Shown here: positions 57,260 through 64,000 of the stretch, piece by piece
How positions within the stretch are numbered: position 1 is the stretch's first letter
Layout of the letters: every line of letters starts with the position of its first letter
Assembly: GCA_032834875.1 (NCBI GenBank)
Contig: CP135238.1
Location: 502,011-566,010, forward strand
Source: Sulfuracidifex metallicus DSM 6482 = JCM 9184
GTDB lineage: Archaea > Thermoproteota > Thermoprotei_A > Sulfolobales > Sulfolobaceae
Direction of reading: 5' to 3'
DNA: 64,000 nucleotides
Translations under genes and position numbers: made by a program
The notes under the pieces: model-generated
Database searches by the model: none
Told to the model about the DNA's origin: nothing
Seen by the model: only the letters and a program-made list of their open reading frames with translations

Positions 57260-57640
57260 ATGGTGCAAATATGTATTAAAGGAGATAATTTGATCATAAA
57301 GCTTAAAGGCTTTGAGAAAGTTGTAGCACTAAAGGGAAGTCTAAAGATTCCATTTAATTGCGTAGGAAGAGTAGCTTACGTTAAAGATTTAGATGATACC
57401 GAGAAAGAACAGATATATCCGAAGATGAGGCTAGGCGGACTATCTATTGGAGAAATTCTATATGGCGGATTCACTACTAGCTTAGGTCTAGCTTTCTTCG
57501 CTACTAAGAAACTGGAAAGATCTATTGTGATATATATAAAATGCTCTTTTCCTTATAAAATTGTTGTCATAGAGGTATCAGATTCAGAAACTTTAAGTGA
57601 ATTAGAGAAAAAATTAAAAAATAGTGATTCTAGTGATTAG
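57260..57640 (+). CDS. small protein with a bacterial PH-like domain
   Basis: 126 residues. Six or seven short strands with one final helix: ICIKGDNLIIKLKGFEKVVA, GSLKIPFNCVGRVAYVKD, LGLAFFATKKLERSIVIYIK, CSFPYKIVVIEVSDSETLSE then LEKKLKNS. The order KIPFNCV, FFATK, IVIEV-D, helix is that of a bPH domain. It starts six bases after the permease stop, so it belongs to the same operon; it may be an accessory or immunity-like component. This is inference. Confidence 0.65.
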   Translation: MVQICIKGDNLIIKLKGFEKVVALKGSLKIPFNCVGRVAYVKDLDDTEKEQIYPKMRLGGLSIGEILYGGFTTSLGLAFFATKKLERSIVIYIKCSFPYKIVVIEVSDSETLSELEKKLKNSDSSD

Positions 57641-57705
57641 AATTCCATTAGAAATTTTAACAATTTATATTCAAATAGAATCGTAGATGTTGAGCTTAGT
57701 ACAGT

Positions 57706-58112
57706 ATGTTAGCAATTAGCATAGCAAGAAATTCACTTTTGAAGAACCTATCAGAGTTAGCATCTGAAGGGAAGATCTCTAGAGGCTGGCTCCATATAGG
57801 AGGTAAGAAATATAGGAAATATTCGTTGAAGGTTTCGATATTAAGGGAGTTAGGGGTGGATTAGATACGGACATAGATGAGTTCGACATATCTAAGATAC
57901 GTTCTATTATTCAGAATATTCTGAATATTTCCCTTAATTCCCTGGCAGGAATTGGTGAAAATATAATTGTATATTATCTTATATATATCATTTCTATTAT
58001 TCTAAGCACTCTTCACTCACAGCCGATAATTAGCTATAGCACACTCTATAGAATGTTCTATTTTCTGATGGCAATATTGAGTACCCTAGGAGTATTACTC
58101 TTTACTCTCTAG
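57706..58112 (+). pseudogene. frameshifted gene remnant with membrane segments
   Basis: The first part, ATG 57706 to TAG 57864, encodes SLLKNLSELASEGKISRGWL and HIGGKKYRKYS. A second frame, open from 57816 to TAG 58112, encodes IFVEGFDIKGVRGGLDTDID and then two hydrophobic helices (IIVYYLIYIISIILSTL and MFYFLMAILSTLGVLLFTL) but has no start. A single shift near 57815-57825 would join them into about 130 residues. The front could be a nucleic-acid-binding or linker piece. I do not recognise the family. Confidence 0.4.
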
Positions 58113-58172
58113 AGCTAATAAAATCTATATTAGGAAATACTAGCTTAGCTACATATAGTAGGCGGATAAAAA

Positions 58173-59378
58173 TTAAATTCTAAGGTTGTAAAATTCTTTA
58201 AATGCCAGTTCAAGATAAAAGAATATTAGCATCACTAGCCCCACTAAAAGATAAGTTTGTCCTATTCCCATAGCAGCTATTAAAACGCCTCCTAAAGGAC
58301 CAGAAAACGTTACCAAGCCTTCAGATATTGCTGATATAGTACCCCTAACTCTCCCCATGTACTCCTTGTCTATAACTCTCAAGAGCACAGAGGAAGTTAA
58401 AACGGAATTAATTCCAGAAAAGAAGGATACGGCAAATGTAGGTATTACTGCAAGAAAGACATTATGAATTAGTATATATGACATTAAAGACGCTGAAATA
58501 AATGTACCGAATAGTACGTGGTAGAAACCTAATTTACCCTTTTTAATTTTAGGAGCATAAGCAGAACCTAGGATTATTCCTATCTCACTAACAGCGCCCA
58601 ACATGCTAAAGAAAATTGGCCCTTTATGCAAAAAATCTTCAACGTAAAACAACAGTAATAATCCTTGCATATTAAAGAAGAAATTCCCTATCGTGAGAAT
58701 AACAAACTGAGTTAGCACTTTATTCTTTCTTATGTAGTTAAACCCCTCTATAAACCCCTCTTTTAAACCACTTTTTTTAATGCCTTTAGTACTAGATATC
58801 TTTATAGGCAGAAGTAGAAAGATAGTTATTCCCAATAAAAATAACGGCCCAAACAATGAATATTTCAGATTTACTGTAAGAAAGATCCCTGCTAAGACTC
58901 CCGCAAAAAGTCCCAACGATCTAGCGATAATTTGATTAATAGACGAGACTTTTTTGTAAATTTCTTCATTTATATTTTCTTTAATCCAGATGGACATAAT
59001 AGCACCTGAAATATCAAAAATAAAACCTGTCAGTAACGTCATTATGTAGAATAATAAAATGAGCGCAAAGAGATTATTTACTAATAGTTCTAATTGGGAT
59101 AGAAACAAGATAACAAGAAGTAAGAATGAAAAAGCTAATAATATTATCTTCTTATTTTTTATGGTGTCTACTATTGTTCCAGTGAAGTAACTAAAAAAGA
59201 AGGGTATTGAAATAAGGGAAAATAGAATTCCAGTGATCAAACTAGAACCAGAAATTTTTGAAATAATCCATAACTCCAATGTGTTAATTAAAGTAATATT
59301 AAAATATAAGGAATTAATTATAGATATTGTAAATAATATACTCCTCCAGCCGGTTTCAGACAACTTCAATCGCTTCAC
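58173..59378 (-). CDS. MFS transporter, MFS_3-type (MefA-like) efflux protein
   Basis: 401 residues with about 11-12 membrane helices. The loop between helices 2 and 3 has the MFS motif A as YFTGTIVDTIKNKKIILLAF (GxxxDxxxxKxxI). The central cytoplasmic loop KGIKKSGLKEGFIEGFNYIR is typical of the MFS_3 enterobactin/macrolide exporter group. It may export a modified peptide or a drug. GTG 59378 overlaps the end of a decayed SPASM gene on the same strand by 23 bp, which suggests an old operon. Confidence 0.83.
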   Translation of the reverse strand: MKRLKLSETGWRSILFTISIINSLYFNITLINTLELWIISKISGSSLITGILFSLISIPFFFSYFTGTIVDTIKNKKIILLAFSFLLLVILFLSQLELLVNNLFALILLFYIMTLLTGFIFDISGAIMSIWIKENINEEIYKKVSSINQIIARSLGLFAGVLAGIFLTVNLKYSLFGPLFLLGITIFLLLPIKISSTKGIKKSGLKEGFIEGFNYIRKNKVLTQFVILTIGNFFFNMQGLLLLFYVEDFLHKGPIFFSMLGAVSEIGIILGSAYAPKIKKGKLGFYHVLFGTFISASLMSYILIHNVFLAVIPTFAVSFFSGINSVLTSSVLLRVIDKEYMGRVRGTISAISEGLVTFSGPLGGVLIAAMGIGQTYLLVGLVMLIFFYLELAFKEFYNLRI

Positions 59379-59653
59379 GTACTTTTATTAACGTCTCCTT
59401 AAACCTTCTCCACTTCTCATCATTTTGCATAATCTCGTTTAATGCTATTAAAATACCCTCATATAATCCTAAATAGTAATCACATGCATAATGGTCTACT
59501 GTAACTTTCCCGTTTTCATAAAAAATTTAAATCACCAAGGCACGCATTACAGATTTTCATTATATCACACCTCTTACATTCATCTATCTTACTTTTCACA
59601 TTTAAATCTTTAAGGAAATTCTGAACTTCAAATAATCTAGCATTATTTAATTT
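59356..59653 (-). pseudogene. C-terminal SPASM fragment of a second radical SAM enzyme, frameshifted
   Basis: Read from 59653 downward: LFEVQNFLKDLNVKSKIDEC then KRCDIMKICNACLGDLNF, giving C-x2-C-x5-C-x2-C, the SPASM cluster pattern. A run of six T (59520-59525 on the plus strand as A) breaks the frame; with five it continues YENGKVTVDHYACDYYLGLY and EGILIALNEIMQNDEKWRRF, with the further SPASM cysteine in HYACDYY. It stops at 59356, inside the MFS start. The radical SAM barrel is gone: the frame ends at a TAG and only A/T-rich sequence follows. Confidence 0.6.
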
Positions 59654-59825
59654 CTAAAATAATTATAATTGTTTCCTATTATTAGGTCAACGTTTGCATG
59701 GATCAAATACAACGTTCAGTCTTGACTTCATAAATTTAATTAATATATAATAGAATATACTTCTAATATACTCTTTTTATTTTTAAAACTATAAAGCCGA
59801 TAGTTGCTATATACTTGCTCAATTT

Positions 59826-61892
59826 TTATACCTTCTTATAGCAATCTGGCTTACTTTCATAAATTAAGCCACTTTTTCTCATATCTTGTATGACCTTTTG
59901 AACAGTATCCTTGTCTAAAGAACGTTTCTCAGCCTCCTTTATTATCTTGCCCACTTTTGCACACTCCTCCATGGACGAAATGTCATCTATTATTTCTAAA
60001 ATCGTGGTCATTTTGTCTCTGGCACTCTTAGGTTTGCCAGTCATGATAGTATCTATATCCATTTTACCAGACTCTACGTCAAGTCCTACGTTCTCTAAGA
60101 ATATTCTCATTATGTTGATTGCCCTCTCAGCATCGTCCCTTGTCACCTCATTTCTTAACGATATTTTAGCGTAAGCCTCGCTCATCCTTATAAGGGCTTC
60201 AAGCTGCCTAGGTGTAATCAATATGGGAGAGTCTGGACTTTCGCTGCTCTTCCTCCTCATTTCAACGAAGAAGTTTTGTATTAGTTCTTTAGCTTCATCA
60301 GTTAACACTGGAGTAACGTATTTTCTAGCATATGCTATATACTTCTTCAGTGTCTCTATATCGATGAAGTCTCCCACTTCATGACCTCTATGAACGTTTA
60401 AGATATACTCTGCTAGTAATTTATCATTCTCTCCGGGTTTATCCACCAATATGAAGATTAGATCAAACCTAGAGAGTATAGTAGGTTGCAAATTTATGTT
60501 GTCCGAGATACTCCTTTCAGAGATATAACGGCCAAGTTTAGGGTTACCCGCGGCTATAACAGTGGCTCTCGCATTGAGCTTAGCCACAATCCCCGCCTTA
60601 GCAATTGACACTGTCTGTTGTTCCATTGCCTCATGTATTGCTACCCTATCCTCGTCCCTCATTTTGTCTATCTCGTCTATAACAGCTATTCCACCATCTG
60701 CAAGGACCAGAGCTCCAGCCTCAAGGTAATAATCTCCAGTATTCTTTTCCCTAACAACTGCGGCAGTTAAACCTGCAGCCGTGGATCCCTTTCCAGTTGT
60801 ATAGACGGATCTAGGTGCTACTCTAGCTGCAAACTGTAACGTCTGTGACTTCGCAGTACCTGGATCGCCTATTATAAGTAGATGAATGTCTCCCCTTATC
60901 CTCGTTCCGTCAGGCATTACCTTAGGGACGCCACCAAACAACGCTAAGGCTATTGCTTCCTTAATTTCGTAATGCCCATAAATGGAAGGTGAAATAGAGG
61001 AAATGATTTTCTCCTTAATCCAGGGGTCCCTAGCCAGCTCTTTTATCTTTTCTTCATCTTCCTTTGATATCATAACCTCATCTAATACCTTCTGTGAAAT
61101 TTCTACACTGTTTACCTTCATATGGAAATCAAAGACTGACCTCATGCCCCTCTTTATGGGAACGTCCTCCTTTATTTCGAGTATACCAACCATTTTTATC
61201 CTATCCCCTGGCCTTGCCGAATCAACTAAATCGTCCTCTAGGATAGCCTCCAACTGCCTTGGCAGTTGACCTGCGGGAATCTCCTCAGGTTTCTCCTGGA
61301 CTACAACCTTTTGCCAGTCTACTATTTCCGATTTTTCCTTTATCCACTTAAATTGACCTGGCTTACCGCAACGTGGACATACGGCAGGCATTTCTACGGA
61401 TTCCTGAATTTCTTCTCCTTCGCCCGGCCACTCAAATTCATCTCCACAGCCTGGAGGCACATGTTGAAGCCATATCTTAGTTATTCTCTCTTTTATTGAG
61501 GTTGACCTTACCAGGATCCCCTCAACGCTAATTAGTTTATTAATATCGTCACTTCGTATCTTCCTGAGCTGAATTATACGAGGTACACTAGTTATTCTAA
61601 CGTGAACTCTGTTGACTTCTAACTGGTAATCTGGGTCCCTTTCTACTATGTAATCCATTAGTTTTCTTTCTATTAAAGGAATGACATTTTTTGCATCTAC
61701 GACTATCTTATTGGCTAATTCCTCGTTAAATGAAAGCAAATCGTTAAAGTCGACCTCTAGGCTCTTGTGCCTATATCCTATCATTTTATTTATACGTTCA
61801 CTATATTTTCTAACACCTCTCCTGTCCATAAAGGACGACAGAAAGTCAATAAAGAGGTCCTCAACATCAAGCTGTTTCTCCATAAGACTCAC
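59826..61892 (-). CDS. mcm: replicative helicase MCM
   Basis: 688 residues, close to the 686 of the S. solfataricus protein. The hexamer unwinds DNA 3' to 5'. The N-terminal domain (1-265) has a zinc site CPRCGKPGQFKW plus an upstream Cys in PPGCGDEFEW. The AAA+ core shows Walker A IIGDPGTAKSQTLQFAARVA, Walker B IAVIDEIDKMRDEDR, sensor 1 VIAAGNPKLGRY and arginine finger ILSRFDLIFILVDKPG. The C-terminal 80 residues are a winged helix. Its start overlaps the end of gins23 by 26 bp, as in other Sulfolobales. Confidence 0.96.
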   Translation of the reverse strand: MSLMEKQLDVEDLFIDFLSSFMDRRGVRKYSERINKMIGYRHKSLEVDFNDLLSFNEELANKIVVDAKNVIPLIERKLMDYIVERDPDYQLEVNRVHVRITSVPRIIQLRKIRSDDINKLISVEGILVRSTSIKERITKIWLQHVPPGCGDEFEWPGEGEEIQESVEMPAVCPRCGKPGQFKWIKEKSEIVDWQKVVVQEKPEEIPAGQLPRQLEAILEDDLVDSARPGDRIKMVGILEIKEDVPIKRGMRSVFDFHMKVNSVEISQKVLDEVMISKEDEEKIKELARDPWIKEKIISSISPSIYGHYEIKEAIALALFGGVPKVMPDGTRIRGDIHLLIIGDPGTAKSQTLQFAARVAPRSVYTTGKGSTAAGLTAAVVREKNTGDYYLEAGALVLADGGIAVIDEIDKMRDEDRVAIHEAMEQQTVSIAKAGIVAKLNARATVIAAGNPKLGRYISERSISDNINLQPTILSRFDLIFILVDKPGENDKLLAEYILNVHRGHEVGDFIDIETLKKYIAYARKYVTPVLTDEAKELIQNFFVEMRRKSSESPDSPILITPRQLEALIRMSEAYAKISLRNEVTRDDAERAINIMRIFLENVGLDVESGKMDIDTIMTGKPKSARDKMTTILEIIDDISSMEECAKVGKIIKEAEKRSLDKDTVQKVIQDMRKSGLIYESKPDCYKKV

Positions 61893-62406
61893 CGTTAATA
61901 GATTCTAATATTTCTCTTATGGAATAAAATATTAAGCGTTCCTCCTGTGTCATCTTATCCATAATTTTCTCATCCTTTATATCTAGTAAACTTAACTGAA
62001 CTACTTTTCTTATTCTAAGAGAAGAGATCTCTGCTGCTATAGAGATAGCTTTCCTCATCTGTTCCAAAGAGGAAATGTTGTTGCTATTCCTCAAGTCTAT
62101 TATTAGCTCCTTCATTTTCTGATAAAGGCTATCATCAGTTTTGGTTATAGAAGCTGGAACATTAGGCCTTTGCTTCTCTTGGAAAAGAATTCTACCTAGA
62201 TCATCAATGGTAAATGAGTCTATTATCTTTACAATGCCTTCCTTTTGAAGTTCCTCTGCTAACCATCTAGGTAACTCTGCTTCGCTTCCTTTTGCTAGAT
62301 GTACCTCGCCATGGATAGTTTCCCTGTTCCACTCGTCTAACACCATTACCTTCCTTATGTTACTGAGAGAGGAGTTCCTTATGGCATTAATCCTGGTAAG
62401 TAGCAT
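61867..62406 (-). CDS. gins23: GINS complex subunit Gins23
   Basis: 179 residues from ATG 62406 (MLLTRINAIRNSSLSNIRKV). The frame opens 33 bp earlier, at ATG 62439, but that codon lies on the start of the divergent gene. The B-domain-like strand pair EVHLAKGSEAELPRWLAEEL and the long helical A domain SLYQKMKELIIDLRNSNNIS follow. GINS with Gins15 binds MCM and primase and activates unwinding. The coupling with mcm supports the call; sequence alone is weakly conserved. Confidence 0.8.
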   Translation of the reverse strand: MLLTRINAIRNSSLSNIRKVMVLDEWNRETIHGEVHLAKGSEAELPRWLAEELQKEGIVKIIDSFTIDDLGRILFQEKQRPNVPASITKTDDSLYQKMKELIIDLRNSNNISSLEQMRKAISIAAEISSLRIRKVVQLSLLDIKDEKIMDKMTQEERLIFYSIREILESINGESYGETA

Positions 62407-62437
62407 AATATTAAGCTGTATTTTAGACCTATTAACC

Positions 62438-62953
62438 ATGAACGCTTATCCGAAGGCGATAGTAACAACAGGGAACAATAAGGGAAAAAAGACCACAATT
62501 GAATTAATAAATAGGCTTTTACCTTATGATAATGACGTCGAGATAAAAGAGGAAATAAAGAACGTTCTTTCTATCTACTCAAAATTAAGTCCAATGGAGA
62601 TCTACGGACTTATAGCCTCTGCTCCTCCTTCGTCTGCATTTAAGATATTCCCATTTATGGACGTGGCAGAGCTACAAATAGAAACTATAATTAAAAAGGG
62701 AGTAGATCTACTGTTATCTAAGAAGGTAAAGAAATTTTACGTAGAATGCATTCAAAGGACGAAGGAAGTAAATTGTCGCGAGGTGGAAATTGGCATAGGA
62801 ATTTCCATGAGAGGAAAAGCTGAGGTAAATTATAATGAACCAGATTACGTCTTATTTGCCAACATCATGAAAAGTTTCTTGGGATTCTCGTTATTTAAAA
62901 ATGGTCAAGAAAAACTTTCAGTCTCCACTCTTAAGTTAAATATGAGGAAATAG
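62438..62953 (+). CDS. THUMP-domain-type protein
   Basis: 171 residues from ATG 62438, about 20 bp after a TATA-like TATTTTAGAC, hence leaderless. An upstream in-frame ATG (62357) would lie inside gins23 and add a hydrophobic stretch that is an antisense artefact. The protein begins AIVTTGNNKGKKTTIELINR and has an SPMEIYGLIASAPPSSAFKI and a VKKFYVECIQRTKEVNCREV strand-helix pattern that fits the THUMP RNA-binding domain. No methyltransferase domain is fused. A role in tRNA modification is likely. It is followed by the orc1 gene after 27 bp. Confidence 0.72.
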   Translation: MNAYPKAIVTTGNNKGKKTTIELINRLLPYDNDVEIKEEIKNVLSIYSKLSPMEIYGLIASAPPSSAFKIFPFMDVAELQIETIIKKGVDLLLSKKVKKFYVECIQRTKEVNCREVEIGIGISMRGKAEVNYNEPDYVLFANIMKSFLGFSLFKNGQEKLSVSTLKLNMRK

Positions 62954-62980
62954 TAACCTCTTAACGAAGGGGTGAAACTT

Positions 62981-64000
62981 TTGGTTGAGGACGCTAATAA
63001 ATCGACCAAGGATATATTAGACGACGTAGTAAACTCTCCTTCCTCAATATTCTCAGATAAGAGAAAGTTAGAGCTAGATTATGTGCCTAGTTTTCTACCC
63101 CATAGAGAAGATAAAATAAAAGAACTAGGAATAATTTTTAAGGATATACTGACGGAGGGATACGTAAGATCGATAAGGGCTTTAGCCTTAGGAAAGACTG
63201 GTACTGGAAAGACGGCTACAACGTCTGCCTTTGAAAGGGAATTTAGGAAAATAGCTGAAGAAAGAGGATCTAAGGTAACAATGGTTCATATCAACTGCCA
63301 TAAACAAAGGACGCTATATTTGATCAGTCTAGAAATAGCAAATAGACTGAAATTGCCCGTACCTACTAGAGGACTATCTTCTCAAGAAATATTCAAAATT
63401 ATTCATGATTACTTAGACAAAAGAAATATACATTTGATACTTACCTTGGATGAATTCAACCAATTTATCGATAGTGCTCCCCAAGATGAATTATATTTCC
63501 TTGCAAGAATCTACGACGAAATCTCAGCTACTACTAAAAGAATAAGTTACATTTTCATAGTTAATGATACGTATTCCCTTTATAGACTAGATAAATCAAT
63601 AAAAGATCATATAGTTCAGAGAATAATAGAATTTCCTCCTTATAGCTCTCACGAACTTTTTGATATATTAAAGGCTAGAGCAGAAGAGGCCTTCGTGAAG
63701 GGTGCAGTGTTGGATGAGACTTTAAAATTCATTTCAGATATATACGGAAACGAAAGGGGAGGAAGTGGAAATGCAAGAGCTGCAATTGAAACGTTAGTTG
63801 TTGCTGGAGAGATTGCTGAAAAACAAGGAGCTTTGATGGTGACTTTGGAACATGCTAAGGAGGCTAACTCTAGCATAAATCCAGAGATACCTCAAATTTT
63901 GGATAACCTAATGGATGCAGACTTACATCAGCTACTTTTGATCAAAGCATTGATACAGTTGGTGAAAAGGGGTAAAAGCGAAGAAGTTCAGATGGGCGTC
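62981..64000 (+). CDS. Orc1/Cdc6 family protein, probably Orc1-2 (partial, runs off the window)
   Basis: At least 340 residues, no stop before the edge. TTG 62981 is preferred since GGGGTGA lies five bases before; GTG 62972 is the outer option. AAA+ core: Walker A IRALALGKTGTGKTATTSAF, Walker B HLILTLDEFNQFIDS, sensor 1 YIFIVNDTYSLYRL, sensor 2 region GGSGNARAAIETLVVAGEIA. The C-terminal winged helix starts near the edge (ADLHQLLLIKALIQLVKRGK). The linkage to gins23-mcm is that of the Cdc6-2/Orc1-2 paralogue in Sulfolobus, which seems to act more as a regulator than an initiator. The Walker A line reads GKTGTGKT as expected. Confidence 0.88.
   Translation, partial: MVEDANKSTKDILDDVVNSPSSIFSDKRKLELDYVPSFLPHREDKIKELGIIFKDILTEGYVRSIRALALGKTGTGKTATTSAFEREFRKIAEERGSKVTMVHINCHKQRTLYLISLEIANRLKLPVPTRGLSSQEIFKIIHDYLDKRNIHLILTLDEFNQFIDSAPQDELYFLARIYDEISATTKRISYIFIVNDTYSLYRLDKSIKDHIVQRIIEFPPYSSHELFDILKARAEEAFVKGAVLDETLKFISDIYGNERGGSGNARAAIETLVVAGEIAEKQGALMVTLEHAKEANSSINPEIPQILDNLMDADLHQLLLIKALIQLVKRGKSEEVQMGV

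Noticed and set aside
54474-59825. Integrated element bounded by a repeat of the tRNA-Glu 3' end
   Set aside because: I looked for a second copy of the T-arm/acceptor sequence in the island and found none, and there is no integrase, so integration at this tRNA is not supported.
62357-62437. N-terminal 27-residue hydrophobic extension of the THUMP protein (ATG 62357)
   Set aside because: It would lie inside gins23 on the opposite strand; the ATG at 62438 has a TATA box at the right distance.
62954-62980. Replication origin beside the Orc1/Cdc6 gene
   Set aside because: The gap is only 27 bp and no origin recognition boxes or unwinding element are seen; the mcm-linked paralogue is not usually next to an origin.

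Overview
The window comes from a thermoacidophilic crenarchaeon of the order Sulfolobales. The support is gene content and order: a histidine cluster in the order hisC-G-A-B-F-D-E-H-I, hjc next to a PIN-ATPase-KH gene, the archaeal A-type ATP synthase operon with a tiny epsilon-type subunit, PolB1, gins23-mcm-orc1, ether-lipid genes, and the abundance of GGTGAT-type Shine-Dalgarno sites mixed with leaderless starts. Genes are dense, often overlap by 4 to 30 bp, and use many AUA codons. I cannot name the species.

Layout. 1-3.8 kb: small coiled-coil protein, MarC-type membrane protein, Lrp regulator, a single-ribbon TFS-like protein, a B12-type radical SAM enzyme. 3.9-12 kb (minus): serS, a MIP18/SufT-type protein and the nine-gene histidine operon, in which hisB is split by a one-base frameshift and hisC has no canonical start before its conserved N-terminus. 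12-17.4 kb: leuS (also no canonical start), cobalamin adenosyltransferase, tRNA 2-thiolation enzyme. 17.4-25.8 kb: speD with a structured leader, a geranylgeranyl-reductase-like flavoprotein, DGGGP synthase, a circularly permuted GTPase, a HAD phosphatase and the ilvB-ilvN-ilvC operon behind a leader with several hairpins and a small ORF. 25.8-31.2 kb: hjc-pina, pdxS-pdxT, S26e, proS. 31.2-38.6 kb: ATP synthase (K, a 53-residue epsilon-type subunit, D, B, A, E, F; divergent I). 38.6-46 kb: metG, priL, archaetidylinositol phosphate synthase, aKMT-type lysine methyltransferase, polB1, tRNA-Arg. 46-54.2 kb: methyltransferase, sugar epimerase, an ECF transporter with both ATPase domains in one chain, an orphan AbrB, carS, tmk and small zinc-ribbon and UPF0147 genes.

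54.2-59.8 kb is the accessory part. It follows tRNA-Leu(TAG) and a tRNA-Glu(TTC) that carries a 23-nt intron in its D-arm. It is AT-rich and holds a 5'-truncated radical SAM/SPASM gene, an ABC-2 exporter (ATPase and permease), a PH-like protein, a frameshifted membrane gene, an MFS exporter and a second decayed SPASM fragment. I read this as the ruin of a peptide-maturation and export (RiPP-like) locus. 59.8-64 kb returns to the core: mcm, gins23, a THUMP protein and the start of an Orc1/Cdc6 gene cut by the window end.

The most interesting points are: (i) five conserved genes (hisC, leuS, the flavoprotein, ilvN, ilvC) whose conserved N-termini seem to begin at AUA, AUC, AUU or GUU rather than AUG/GUG/UUG; (ii) the hairpin-rich ilvB leader; (iii) the speD leader, a hairpin between two G6 runs downstream of a duplicated promoter element; (iv) the RiPP-like ruin; (v) the D-arm intron of tRNA-Glu. 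Sequencing or assembly indels are a real alternative for part of (i), for hisB and for the second SPASM fragment, because most of these breaks sit at homopolymers.
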